Position numbers and translations under genes: made by a program. The notes below the pieces were generated by a model. That model did no database searches and was not told where the DNA came from. It saw only the letters and a list, made by a program, of their open reading frames with translations. DNA of 64,000 nt from Bacillus ectoiniformans. GTDB lineage: Bacteria > Bacillota > Bacilli > Bacillales > Domibacillaceae. Every line of letters begins with the position of its first letter. Position 1 is the first letter of the stretch. Below are positions 34,754 to 43,537 of the stretch, one piece after another. The stretch lies in the NCBI RefSeq assembly GCF_016908875.1, contig NZ_JAFBES010000007.1:62001-126000 (forward strand), read 5' to 3'.

Positions 34754-35856
34754 TGAATCAAAAAGATATTTTAGTGATTTCAAATATGTATCCGACAGAC
34801 AAACATAAGAGCTTTGGCATCTTCGTGAAAAATCAGGTAGAAGCGCTGAGCAGGACTGGGCTGAATGTAGATGTAATGGCCATTAACGATCCGGAGAGCG
34901 GCAAGGCAAAAGTCCTGAAGAAGTACTTGATGTGGCTTTTCGCGACTGCTGCCAATCTGCTCTCTAAAGGAAAGAAATATGATGTGGTTCATGCGCACTA
35001 TGTGTTCCCGAGCGGTGCTTTAGGGCTGATGTACAAGAAGCTTTGGAAAACGAAGCTTGTCGTTACAGCACACGGGGGCGACATTGATAAAATGGCTCGC
35101 AAAAACGCCCGTTTGTTTCAATGGACGAAAAAAATTCTGCAAGAGGCGGACGAAGTGATTGCGGTCGGTACAGAGTTAGAGGAAACCATCCGCACAGAAT
35201 TTAATGTTCCTGCTGAAAAGATCAGCCTGTTAAATATGGGGGTCGACCGCACCGTTTTTGCCCCTCAAGATGCTAGTCAGGCGAAAGCGAAGCTGGGCTT
35301 GCCTAAAGACGAAAACGTGTTATTATTTACAGGAAATGTGATTCGGCAAAAGGGAGTCAAAGAGTTGATCGAAGCAGTGGGCTTGTTAAAGTCGGCTGGA
35401 GAATCAGCTAAACTATACATTATCGGGCCGGCGAAGGATCGCGCATTTTATCAAGAGCTGAAAGCGGATATTGCGAAATTCGGCTTGGAGGATCAAGTGG
35501 AATTTGCCGGAGTAAAGCCTCAAAAAGAAGTGGCGCTCTGGATGGCTGTAGCGGATGTATTCGTTCTGCCTTCTCATATTGAAGGGTTTGGATTAGTGGC
35601 GCTTGAAGCGATGTCGTGCGAAACACCGGTGCTCGGAACAAGTGTCGGCGGGTTAAAGCACTTGCTTGCAGGCGATTCTGGATGTATGGTAAGAGTACAA
35701 AATGCCGATGATATAAAAAAAGGAATTCAGAAAATCCTTTCAGATGAGGATTATCGCTCGCTTTTAATCAATAACGGCATACATAAGGCAGAGGAAAATG
35801 ATCAAAAGTATATCATTGAGAAACTTTTAACATTATATTTTCCTACTGGAGGGTAG
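34753..35856 (+). CDS. GT4 family glycosyltransferase
   Basis: 367-aa GT-B enzyme. It has an N-terminal acceptor domain with NMYPTDKHKSFGIFVKNQ and VHAHYVFPSGALGL, then a donor domain with LLFTGNVIRQKGVKELIEAV and the retaining-GT4 signature LPSHIEGFGLVALEAMSCET. It starts at the last base of the csaB stop codon and ends three bases before the next gene. It most likely adds a sugar during synthesis of the secondary wall polysaccharide repeat on the inner face of the membrane. Donor and acceptor cannot be told from sequence. Confidence 0.88.
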   Translation: MNQKDILVISNMYPTDKHKSFGIFVKNQVEALSRTGLNVDVMAINDPESGKAKVLKKYLMWLFATAANLLSKGKKYDVVHAHYVFPSGALGLMYKKLWKTKLVVTAHGGDIDKMARKNARLFQWTKKILQEADEVIAVGTELEETIRTEFNVPAEKISLLNMGVDRTVFAPQDASQAKAKLGLPKDENVLLFTGNVIRQKGVKELIEAVGLLKSAGESAKLYIIGPAKDRAFYQELKADIAKFGLEDQVEFAGVKPQKEVALWMAVADVFVLPSHIEGFGLVALEAMSCETPVLGTSVGGLKHLLAGDSGCMVRVQNADDIKKGIQKILSDEDYRSLLINNGIHKAEENDQKYIIEKLLTLYFPTGG

Positions 35857-35859
35857 GAT

Positions 35860-36336
35860 ATGAAAGAAAAAAAGAAAAAAGTATTATTTATTTCATCATT
35901 AGGCGGCCACTTAACGCAGCTCTTGCAGCTAAAGCCGCTTTTTGATAAATATGATTACCATATCATCACTGAAAAATCGATTATCACCGAGGAGCTAAGC
36001 AAAGAATATCCGATGTCTTTCCTCGTATACGGAGCACGCAACTATCCGGTTCGATATTTATTTAAGTTCAGTGTGAACGTGATGAAATCACTTTATTTCT
36101 TCTTTAAAGTCCGTCCAGATGTGATCGTGACCACAGGGGCGCATACATCTGTGCCCATGTGCTATATTGCGAAGCTGTTTGGGAAGAAAGTAATCTTTAT
36201 TGAAAGCTTCGCAAAAACGAGTACACCTACGCTTTCAGGAAGAATGGTTTATCCCATTGCTGACTTGTTCATCGTTCAGTGGGAAGCAATGAAGAAGCAT
36301 TATCCGAAAGCTGTATATGGAGGGTCGATCTATTGA
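35860..36336 (+). CDS. glycosyltransferase accessory subunit, PssD/Alg14-like
   Basis: 158 aa. KKVLFISSLGGHLTQLLQL, then TTGAHTSVPMCYIAKLFGK and VIFIESFAKTSTPTLSGRM, matches the PssD/Cps14F/Alg14 family. These provide the membrane-attached acceptor half of a two-piece GT28 enzyme. It overlaps the next gene, the catalytic half, by four bases (TTGA). The pair resembles Cps14F/Cps14G, which build capsule repeat units. Confidence 0.9.
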   Translation: MKEKKKKVLFISSLGGHLTQLLQLKPLFDKYDYHIITEKSIITEELSKEYPMSFLVYGARNYPVRYLFKFSVNVMKSLYFFFKVRPDVIVTTGAHTSVPMCYIAKLFGKKVIFIESFAKTSTPTLSGRMVYPIADLFIVQWEAMKKHYPKAVYGGSIY

Positions 36337-36824
36337 TTTTCATTGTACTTGGGACACATGAGCTGCCATTTCAGCGTCTGCTGAAGGTGGTGGAAGAAGA
36401 AATTAAAGCTGGAAATATCACGTCTGATGTGATGGTTCAGTCGGGTCATACTTCATATGAATCGGAGCATATGAAGCTTATTCCCTTTATGACCTATCAC
36501 GAAATGGAAGCTTATTATCAAAAAGCCGATTATATTATTACCCATGGAGGCACGGGCTCGATTACAACTGCTGTAAAAATGGGGAAGAAGCTGATTGCGA
36601 TCCCGCGCCTGCATAAATACGGCGAACATAATGATGACCATCAGCTCGAAATTGTGAGGCAGTTTACAGAATCCGGGCATATTCTTTCTTGGAACGAGGA
36701 TGGCCCGTTTTCGGATGTGATTCGCCAAATTTCTTCGTTTCATCCGGCTCCATTTGTGAGCGGGAGGAAAAAGATTTTATCGATTATCGAAGACTTCATT
36801 GCTCATGAAGGCAAACGGAATTAG
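36333..36824 (+). CDS. glycosyltransferase catalytic subunit, PssE/Alg13-like
   Basis: 163 aa from TTG 36333, nine bases after GGAGGG, giving MIFIVLGTHELPFQRLLK; the frame is open back to 36279 but those residues lie within the PssD gene. The donor-site motif ADYIITHGGTGSITTAVKMG and IPRLHKYGEHNDDHQLEI are typical of the PssE/Alg13/MurG C-terminal half. Together with the preceding subunit it forms one glycosyltransferase. Donor is likely a UDP-sugar. Confidence 0.9.
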   Translation: MIFIVLGTHELPFQRLLKVVEEEIKAGNITSDVMVQSGHTSYESEHMKLIPFMTYHEMEAYYQKADYIITHGGTGSITTAVKMGKKLIAIPRLHKYGEHNDDHQLEIVRQFTESGHILSWNEDGPFSDVIRQISSFHPAPFVSGRKKILSIIEDFIAHEGKRN

Positions 36825-36835
36825 GGGAATCATTC

Positions 36836-38359
36836 GTGAAAAAAACATCTCTATTAGCTATTATCGGCGGAGTAGCCGTCATTAATTTATTATCAAGGCT
36901 TCTCGGATTTTTTCGGGAAGTCATCATTGGATATCATTTCGGGACAACCATGGCGGCTGACAGCATTATTGCGGCGTACACGATCCCGAACTTTTTATAC
37001 ATTACCGCAGGTGGAGCGATGACGACCGCCTTTATCAGTCTGTATATTAAAGCAAACCGTAATCAGCAGGAAAGCTTAACGAGGGTCATTTTCACCCACA
37101 GCTTCCTGTTTTTTTCGTTCATCAGTTTAGCTTTCTTCCTGTTTCCAAAATTCTGGATGGGGCTGTTCTTTCAGGGACTTGAACCGAAACAGCTTTCACA
37201 AACGGCCGAGCTATTTAGAATCATGGGGCTCAGCACAGTGTTTCTGGTGCTTTCGATGTTTTTATCAGGTCTATTAAACTCTCATCGGCAATATCGTGAC
37301 TCCGCGTGGGCGCCGTTTTTAAATAACTTTATATTTATCGCAGCTGCGGTTGTGCTGTTTCCTTTAGCAGGAATTGAGGCTTACGCAACCGGAGCGTTAA
37401 TCGGAGCGTTAGGCATGTTTGGCTTGCTGGTGTATGCGGTGAGAAAATATGAGTTGTTTTCTTTCTCTTTTCAATGGAAGATAGAAGACAGCGATTTGAT
37501 GCGGCGATATTTAAAGATTGCACTGCCAATTTTTTTCGGTGGGGCGACGCTGCAGTTTTATTTTCTCGTGCACCGATTTTTCGCGTCGTATTTGAATGAA
37601 GGGGTGCTTGCTGCGATCAACTATGCGTCTAAGCTTGTACAGCTTCCGCAAACGATCTTAATGACGGCGGTTACCACGGTGATATACCCATTGATTTCTA
37701 AGAAAATTGCTGATAATGACCGGCCGGGGTTAATGAATATGTACACGAGCGGCATCTCATCCATGCTGTTTCTGATGGCTCCGGCCACCGTTTATATCAT
37801 GTTCTTCTCAGAAGAGATCATTCAGCTGATTTTTGAATATGGATCATTCGATGCAAGTTCAACGAAGATGACGAGCCAACTTTTAGTTATTTTCGCGCTA
37901 GGAATGTTTGCCCATAGCGGCAATGTGTATGTGACGAGGTTTTTCTATGCACAAGAACGGGCAATGCTGCCTGTGATTTCAGGAATCATAGCGGTATTTG
38001 GCGTGAATATCGGACTGGTTCTCTTGTTTATTGAAGAGGCAGGTGCGGCTGCTATTGCTTGGGGTACAACCGCTGCTGCTTACTTTCAATTAGCATTGTT
38101 AATGGCCGCGAGCCAGAGAATTCTTGGATTGAAGCTGAAGAGTCGAATGGCAATCGGCAAAATCATCTTAGCCACGCTGCTCCTAGCGTTGATCGGCTAC
38201 ATTCTAAAAGACTGGTTAGCCGGCATACCCCTTGCTTGGTTTCGAGCAGTCTCAGGCGGCATTGTATTAGCGGCTGTATACCTGATCCTTGCGGTTGTGT
38301 TAAAAATGGAGGAGATCGAAAAGATTCCAGGACTGCGGCGTTTCAAGCGGAATAATTAA
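36836..38359 (+). CDS. murJ: MurJ/MviN-type lipid-linked glycan flippase
   Basis: 507 aa with 13-14 membrane segments of the MOP superfamily. The N-terminus (NLLSRLLGFFREVIIGYHFG, then DSIIAAYTIPNFLY) is the MurJ signature with its conserved Arg residues. It starts at GTG 36836, and its place at the end of the csaB polysaccharide run suggests it flips the undecaprenyl-linked wall polysaccharide repeat rather than, or as well as, lipid II. The symbol reflects the family; the true substrate is uncertain. Confidence 0.8.
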   Translation: MKKTSLLAIIGGVAVINLLSRLLGFFREVIIGYHFGTTMAADSIIAAYTIPNFLYITAGGAMTTAFISLYIKANRNQQESLTRVIFTHSFLFFSFISLAFFLFPKFWMGLFFQGLEPKQLSQTAELFRIMGLSTVFLVLSMFLSGLLNSHRQYRDSAWAPFLNNFIFIAAAVVLFPLAGIEAYATGALIGALGMFGLLVYAVRKYELFSFSFQWKIEDSDLMRRYLKIALPIFFGGATLQFYFLVHRFFASYLNEGVLAAINYASKLVQLPQTILMTAVTTVIYPLISKKIADNDRPGLMNMYTSGISSMLFLMAPATVYIMFFSEEIIQLIFEYGSFDASSTKMTSQLLVIFALGMFAHSGNVYVTRFFYAQERAMLPVISGIIAVFGVNIGLVLLFIEEAGAAAIAWGTTAAAYFQLALLMAASQRILGLKLKSRMAIGKIILATLLLALIGYILKDWLAGIPLAWFRAVSGGIVLAAVYLILAVVLKMEEIEKIPGLRRFKRNN

Positions 38360-38366
38360 TTCAACA

Positions 38367-38391
38367 AGGGCTGTGTAGACAGCTCTTTTTT
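38367..38391 (+). terminator. terminator of the csaB-murJ run
   Basis: AGGGCTGT pairs with ACAGCTCT (one wobble) across GTAG, followed by TTTTTTGG. Confidence 0.8.
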
Positions 38392-38590
38392 GGTTTTTAT
38401 ACGTAAGTAAAGGGAATATATAAACGGAAGATACTTCGTGTTATTTCTTCAAAAAATAACGTTTTGCCTCTAATAATTAGCAATAATATCCTTTAAGCTA
38501 TTCTTTTTTTTAAAAGGTGTGGTAAGATGATATTGATATTCAGGCAGTATTTTAAGTTAGAATTGACTATTTCCAAATGAATGGGGGCTG

Positions 38591-38599
38591 TGATATAAT
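38591..38599 (+). promoter_or_regulatory. extended -10 promoter of tagO
   Basis: TGATATAAT is an extended -10 element with no good -35 at 17 bases. It lies 83 bases before the start codon. Confidence 0.5.
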
Positions 38600-38681
38600 C
38601 CACTTTGGCAGGACTTAAAGATTGAATGTACTATTGAATTGATATAGATGGCATGTTTTGTTTGAAATAAGGAGGGTACGC

Positions 38682-39731
38682 ATGCTCATTTTGACCTCGA
38701 TCGTCTGTTTTATTTGTTCGATTTTAATGACACCTTTAGTAAAGAAATTCGCCTTTAAAATTGGCGCTACCGATAAACCAAACCACAGAAAAGTGCACCA
38801 AAGAATTATGCCGCGTCTCGGCGGATTGGCTATCTTCATCAGTTTCTTAGTGGGAACAATGATTATTCGTCCGGACGAGCCTTACACATGGGCAGTGGTG
38901 GCAGGGAGTTTTGTTATTATTTTAACCGGAATGTTTGATGACATGATGGAACTTTCTCCTAAGCTGAAATTGCTTGGACAGATCGTTGCCGCGTTAATTG
39001 TCATTATCGTCGGAGACGTCCAAATTGAATTCATCAACTTGCCTTTTGGAGGCACTATTGAATTCGGCTACTTAAGCATTCCGTTAACGCTTCTATGGAT
39101 CGTCGGCATTACGAACGCCATCAACTTAATTGATGGATTAGATGGGCTGGCAGCCGGTGTATCTTCCATTGCCTTACTAACAATGGCAGGCATGGCTTTA
39201 ATGATGGGCAACGGATTCGTAGTCGTGATGGCGTCGATCTTGTTGTTCAGTACATTAGGATTCTTAGTTTACAATTTCCATCCGGCAAAGATTTTCATGG
39301 GAGACACAGGTGCTCTATTCCTAGGGTTCATGATTTCCGTCTTCTCCTTGCTCGGATTCAAAAACATTACCGTGATCTCACTGATTATCCCAATTATCAT
39401 TCTGGGTGTGCCGATTGCTGATACGTTCTTTGCGATTATCCGCAGGAAAGTCAACAAGCAGCCGCTCTCAGCGCCAGACAAGTCGCATTTGCACCACTGC
39501 TTGCTGCGCATGGGATTCTCGCATAAACAAACAGTTTTAATCATCTATGCGATTGCCTCGCTTTTCGGCTTAGCAGCCTTGATCTTCTCGCAAGCCAAAG
39601 TATGGGGAGCTATTCTAGTAATCGGTGTGATTATCCTAGCTATCGAAATTTTCGTTGAAAGCATTGGATTAGTCAATAAAAATTATCAGCCTTTGTTGAA
39701 ATTGATCACAAAAGGCGCCAAAAACCGCTGA
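38682..39731 (+). CDS. tagO: undecaprenyl-phosphate GlcNAc-1-phosphate transferase
   Basis: 349-aa polytopic enzyme that moves GlcNAc-1-phosphate from UDP-GlcNAc to undecaprenyl phosphate, the first step of wall teichoic acid or secondary wall polysaccharide synthesis. The WecA/TagO/MraY motifs are all visible: TDKPNHRKVHQRIMPRLGG, GMFDDMMELSPKLK (Asp pair), NAINLIDGLDGLAAGVS, FHPAKIFMGDTGAL and the HLHHCLLRMGF histidines. The ATG at 38682 follows GGAGGG; eight upstream in-frame codons from a TTG are not needed. Its place next to tagV, yvyE and degS is as in B. subtilis. With no tagAB cluster here, it probably primes the CsaB-modified polymer made by the genes just upstream. Confidence 0.95.
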   Translation: MLILTSIVCFICSILMTPLVKKFAFKIGATDKPNHRKVHQRIMPRLGGLAIFISFLVGTMIIRPDEPYTWAVVAGSFVIILTGMFDDMMELSPKLKLLGQIVAALIVIIVGDVQIEFINLPFGGTIEFGYLSIPLTLLWIVGITNAINLIDGLDGLAAGVSSIALLTMAGMALMMGNGFVVVMASILLFSTLGFLVYNFHPAKIFMGDTGALFLGFMISVFSLLGFKNITVISLIIPIIILGVPIADTFFAIIRRKVNKQPLSAPDKSHLHHCLLRMGFSHKQTVLIIYAIASLFGLAALIFSQAKVWGAILVIGVIILAIEIFVESIGLVNKNYQPLLKLITKGAKNR

Positions 39732-39756
39732 GGATGAGTCCTCGGCGGTTTTTTTG
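39721..39756 (+). terminator. terminator of tagO
   Basis: AACCGCTGAGGA pairs with TCCTCGGCGGTT (one wobble), followed by TTTTTTT. The stop codon lies in the left arm. Confidence 0.9.
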
Positions 39757-39818
39757 CGGTTTTATAAGGATGTGGAGCACTTTATAGTAGTCTAGGCAGT
39801 GGTTATTAGTGGGGGTTC

Positions 39819-39980
39819 TATCAGCGAATACGGGGGTTCTATCAGCGGATATGGAGATTCTATCAGCGACTTTGGGCAATATATCGGCAACTTTGAAGAT
39901 ATATCAGCGACTTTGGGCAATATATCAGCAACTTCGAGGATATATCGGCAACTTTGAGTAATATATCAGCAACTAGGGTA
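39819..39980 (-). repeat. 21-bp-phased repeat array, type C (array 4)
   Basis: Eight units with core TATCRGCRA on the plus strand begin at 39819, 39840, 39861, 39882, 39902, 39923, 39943 and 39964, so spacing is 20-21. On the minus strand the core reads YGCYGATA, a relative of the type A core CGCCGATAGA. The array fills the gap between the convergent genes tagO and tagV. The rest of the gap shows only the two terminators. Confidence 0.8.
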
Positions 39981-40050
39981 TTTTCGCGCCCGCGACTTCA
40001 GTGAAAGAACCCCATGCCGTTCGTACCGCTCAAACGATTTCGCGTCAACC

Positions 40051-40079
40051 ACAACAAAACCCACGCCAAGGCGCGGGTT
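40051..40079 (-). terminator. terminator of the LCP gene
   Basis: On the minus strand AACCCGCGC pairs with GCGTGGGTT (one wobble), followed by TTGTTGT. Confidence 0.65.
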
Positions 40080-40084
40080 CAATT

Positions 40085-41122
40085 TTATTCATCGTCAGCG
40101 GCATAATCCTCTTCAGAGCTGCTGTCGTCGTTGTATGAAATATCTAACTGACGTTTCAATTTTCGTTTAATGACTTCAAGTTCTGTTTCGTCCAGCTCAT
40201 AAATATAAGCGCCAGATGATGGGTCGCGAGCATCTTCACCAGCAAGACTTAAGCTTTCCGTTTTAAGGTTGCCTGATGAACCGTAGTTAACGAGCGCCTT
40301 CATTTCGTTGAAGGTCATGTTCGTTCTCATGTTGGAACCAATGGCTTCAACTACATCATCATACTTAGCAATCGAGTTGACGGATACGGCTTTTTTAATG
40401 ACGGCTTGCAGGATTTCCTGCTGGCGTTTTCCTCGTTCGATGTCGTTGTCTTTTTTACGTGTGCGAGCAAGAGCAAGTGCCTCTTCACCGTTTAACTCTT
40501 GGACACCTGGATCTAATTTAATCGCATTGCTGCGGTCTTTTGAATCTTTCTCATTTAACTTATAAGGCACGTCCACTTCAATTCCGTCAACAGCTTCGAC
40601 CACATCGATAAATGCATGGAAGTTCATGCGGACATAGTAGTCGATTGGAATATCAAGTAATTCTTCAACCGTTTCAATGGTCACTTTTGGTCCGCCATAA
40701 GCATGGGCATGAGTAATTTTTGTTTTATAGTCTACTTCAGGTACATACACGTAGGAGTCACGCGGAATACTCAATAATTTAATTGATTTTTCTTTAATAT
40801 TTAACGTGGCAACCATTAAGGCGTCGGTTCTGGTATCATCACCAAAGTCGCGAACCTCACTGTCATCAATTCCCATTAATAGGATAGAAATGTTATCCTT
40901 AGATGGGTGGACGGCACTGTCGCGGAGGTCTGACTTAGAACGGCCATCGTCTTCATATGAATCGGAGAAAACGGTCTCGGCTTTTTTATATAAGTAAGCC
41001 CCATATCCAGCAGCAGTAAAAGCAATAAATACTAGTGGCAAAATTAAAAAGAACGCAATCAGGCGTTTCCGCTTCTTTCTTTTGCGTCTTTGCGTACGCT
41101 GTCTTTCAGATGACATTAACAT
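40085..41122 (-). CDS. tagV: LytR-CpsA-Psr (LCP) glycopolymer ligase, TagV/YvhJ-like
   Basis: 345 aa. A basic cytoplasmic start (QRRKRKKRKRLIAF) and one membrane helix precede an extracellular LCP domain (about 95-250). Motifs are ISILLMGIDDSE, DDTRTDALMVATLN, LLSIPRDSYVYVPE and LALARTRKKDNDIERGKRQQ, with the Arg and Asp residues that bind the lipid pyrophosphate. LCP enzymes move finished polymer from undecaprenyl pyrophosphate to peptidoglycan. The C-terminus is an acidic Ser/Asp/Glu tail. The start ATG at 41122 follows AAAGGAG; an ATG two codons later is also possible. Its place between tagO and yvyE is that of yvhJ (tagV) in B. subtilis. It should attach the polymer started by TagO. Confidence 0.93.
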   Translation of the reverse strand: MLMSSERQRTQRRKRKKRKRLIAFFLILPLVFIAFTAAGYGAYLYKKAETVFSDSYEDDGRSKSDLRDSAVHPSKDNISILLMGIDDSEVRDFGDDTRTDALMVATLNIKEKSIKLLSIPRDSYVYVPEVDYKTKITHAHAYGGPKVTIETVEELLDIPIDYYVRMNFHAFIDVVEAVDGIEVDVPYKLNEKDSKDRSNAIKLDPGVQELNGEEALALARTRKKDNDIERGKRQQEILQAVIKKAVSVNSIAKYDDVVEAIGSNMRTNMTFNEMKALVNYGSSGNLKTESLSLAGEDARDPSSGAYIYELDETELEVIKRKLKRQLDISYNDDSSSEEDYAADDE

Positions 41123-41246
41123 TTAGCTCCTTTAAAGAGATAATTAAACCAGTTACAACCGGTTTTTTAGCTGATAAGCTATCCCTCATTCTACTACGAA
41201 AAGTGCGTTTCGTAAATTTAATTTTTTGACATTTTTTCAAATTTGT

Positions 41247-41879
41247 CTATACATCTATTTCTTGATATAGAAGTTCACCAGCAGTTATTTCAGCTTGCCC
41301 ATTCGTCATTTCGGTCATCCAGTCGGAAAAGGCATCTATTTGGTTTTCGAGTACGAACACTTCAACATTTACCGTATCAAGGTAATGAATCTCTTTTAAT
41401 CCATAAACGGATGAACGCAGTTCGTTTTCAATTTTTCCGAGCCACGTATAATCAATTTGGACAGTCATGGTTCGTGTGAGCTGCCGTTTTACGATGCCAG
41501 CCGCTGTAATACCTTCCGTTGCTGATTTCCCGTAAGCACGAATCAGTCCCCCAGCTCCAAGCTTAATTCCGCCAAAGTAGCGGGTGACGACAACAGTGGT
41601 ATCTTTTAAATCCCGTTTTTTTAACACTTCAAGAATCGGAAGTCCAGCCGTTCCGCTTGGTTCTCCGTCATCATTGGCTTTTTGAATATGGTTTGTTTCA
41701 CCAATCATATAGGCGGAGCAGTTGTGGTTGGCATTCCAATGCTCTTTTTTAATAGCAGCAATAAATTCCTGTGCTTCCTGTTCTGTTTCTGTGCGTTTTA
41801 CATGGGCAATAAATCGCGATTTTTGGATAATGATTTCATGTACACTAGGGCCTTTTACTGTATAGTATTGAGGCAACAA
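41247..41879 (-). CDS. yvyE: IMPACT/YigZ family protein YvyE
   Basis: 210 aa, starting at TTG 41879 seven bases after GAGGAGG. The UPF0029/IMPACT N-terminal domain is clear: HEIIIQKSRFIAHVKR, the signature ANDDGEPSGTAGLPIL, and VVVTRYFGGIKLGAGGLIRA. A C-terminal DUF1949 (ferredoxin-like) domain follows (about 140-205). The family is linked to translation control in eukaryotes; the bacterial role is unclear. Position beside degS and tagV is as in B. subtilis. Confidence 0.93.
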   Translation of the reverse strand: MLPQYYTVKGPSVHEIIIQKSRFIAHVKRTETEQEAQEFIAAIKKEHWNANHNCSAYMIGETNHIQKANDDGEPSGTAGLPILEVLKKRDLKDTTVVVTRYFGGIKLGAGGLIRAYGKSATEGITAAGIVKRQLTRTMTVQIDYTWLGKIENELRSSVYGLKEIHYLDTVNVEVFVLENQIDAFSDWMTEMTNGQAEITAGELLYQEIDV

Positions 41880-42355
41880 ATGAATTCCTCCTCAACCAAT
41901 CATCTATGAAAAAGTTACTTTTGAATGGGTTTATTTTTTTCAAAAAAGGGTATTTACAACTCTTATCATATATAAATTTTTACCGGGTGGAAAGTAATAT
42001 GTAAACTCTGGTTATAAAAGAAACATTTTTTAATCAAATAGTAATTGAACTTTAATGTTCGACAAAAGCTGACATGATATAATATGTCAGGATAGACCTG
42101 GCAAAAGTGTGAATAACGGCACGCTTGGATAGACTAAACTTACCGAATTTTTAAGCGAATTGAATCTTGCTTTAGAAAAGCAATCAAAGAATGTACTGAA
42201 TAAACAAAGTATATTTTACCAAAATATCATTCTTATGACATAGGGATAGCTATTGGCATCTATGTCTTTTAGAGGAAATTTCATACAATCTTATCTGTTT
42301 GATAGTGTAACCACGGGTTTGATTGTAAAATAGGAATGTCTAGAAAGGGACGTCC
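41880..42355. other. yvyE-degS divergent region
   Basis: 476 AT-rich bases. They hold a palindrome over an extended -10 (42069-42090) and, nearer degS, an inverted repeat GACATAG/CTATGTC (42237-42266) that could fold as a hairpin in the leader. A ribosome site GAAAGGGA precedes degS. No gene is seen. Confidence 0.55.
42069..42090 (+). promoter_or_regulatory. palindrome overlapping an extended -10 upstream of degS
   Basis: CTGACAT-N8-ATGTCAG is a perfect 7+7 inverted repeat. Its centre holds TGATATAAT, an extended -10 (TATAAT at 42078-42083). This is the layout of a repressor operator on a promoter. The regulator is unknown. Confidence 0.55.
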
Positions 42356-43510
42356 ATGTCGATGAAAAACACTGATATATCACTTTTAGATACCATTTTA
42401 GAAAAAATGATTACGACTGTGGATCAAAGCAAAGGAGAAATCTACACCATTGCCGAACAAAGCAGGAAAGACTATGAAGCCTTGCTTCGGGAATTGGAAG
42501 AGATCCGTGAGAAGGTGCACAGCGTCATTGAAGAGCAGGATCAGCTGGAGAGAAATGTGCGGTTAGCGAGATTGCGCCTGTCAGAAGTCAGCAAGCACTT
42601 TCATACATACTCCGAAGAATCTGTAAGAGAAACTTATGAAAAAGCTCATGATCTCCAAATGAAGCTGCTCGTATCGAGACAAAGTGAGAAACAGCTAATC
42701 GAAAGAAGAAATGAGCTAGAGCGGCGGCTGCAGTCGGTTCACTCAACGATCGAGCGTGCTGAGTATCTCGTTTCTCAAGTTTCGGTTGTTTTAAATTATT
42801 TGACGCAAGATATGAAAAGGATCGGCGAAGTCTTAGAAGATGCCCGCTTGAAACAGGAATTCGGCCTTCAGATTATGGAGGCTCAAGAAGAAGAGCGAAA
42901 ACGGCTTTCAAGAGAAATTCACGACGGACCCGCCCAAATGATGGCCAATGTGTTAATGAGATCTGACTTAATTGAAAAACTTTATAGAGAACGAGGCGTA
43001 GATGAGGCGTTTAAAGAAATACGCAGCTTGAAGCAAATGGTTCGCTCCGCACTCTATGAAGTACGCCGAATCATTTATGATTTACGTCCGATGGCCTTAG
43101 ATGATCTTGGAATTGTTCCAACTTTAAAAAAATATTTAGTGACGATTGAAGAATACGTTCAATCATTAAACAAGCCAACGAAAATTGAATTTGTTAACAT
43201 GGGCAAAGAGGACAGGCTACCCTCTAAGCTCGAAGTCGCCTTATTCCGCTTGCTGCAAGAATCAGTTCAGAATGCCTTAAAGCATGCAGAAGCGACGAAG
43301 ATTACTGTTAAGCTCGAAATTAATAAACACAATGTATTAGCGGTTATTAAAGATAACGGCAAAGGATTTGACGTGAAAGAGAAAAAGCTAGGATCATTCG
43401 GCATTATGGGGATGAAAGAGCGTGTGGAGCTTCTTGAAGGAGATTTATCCATTCACTCAAAACCGAATGAAGGAACGCTTGTTATGATCAGCATACCAAT
43501 TATTGACTAG
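42356..43510 (+). CDS. degS: sensor histidine kinase DegS
   Basis: 384-aa cytoplasmic histidine kinase that phosphorylates DegU. A long coiled-coil sensor region (about 15-175, rich in Glu, Leu and Arg) precedes the HisKA_3 helix with ERKRLSREIHDGPAQMM (phospho-His about 188). The HATPase domain has the N box ESVQNALKHAEAT, the G1 box DNGKGFD and GIMGMKERVELLEGD. No membrane segment is present, as expected for DegS. The ATG at 42356 follows GAAAGGGACGTCC; a second ATG two codons later is an alternative. It is co-transcribed with degU 27 bases downstream. Confidence 0.97.
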   Translation: MSMKNTDISLLDTILEKMITTVDQSKGEIYTIAEQSRKDYEALLRELEEIREKVHSVIEEQDQLERNVRLARLRLSEVSKHFHTYSEESVRETYEKAHDLQMKLLVSRQSEKQLIERRNELERRLQSVHSTIERAEYLVSQVSVVLNYLTQDMKRIGEVLEDARLKQEFGLQIMEAQEEERKRLSREIHDGPAQMMANVLMRSDLIEKLYRERGVDEAFKEIRSLKQMVRSALYEVRRIIYDLRPMALDDLGIVPTLKKYLVTIEEYVQSLNKPTKIEFVNMGKEDRLPSKLEVALFRLLQESVQNALKHAEATKITVKLEINKHNVLAVIKDNGKGFDVKEKKLGSFGIMGMKERVELLEGDLSIHSKPNEGTLVMISIPIID

Positions 43511-43537
43511 ATCGTGAATCAAGGGAGGAAAAACCAA

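Larger units (their letters stand above)
38360..38681. other. intergenic region before tagO
   Basis: 322 AT-rich bases hold the terminator of the csaB run (38367-38391) and an extended -10 promoter (38591-38599). No gene is seen. Confidence 0.5.
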
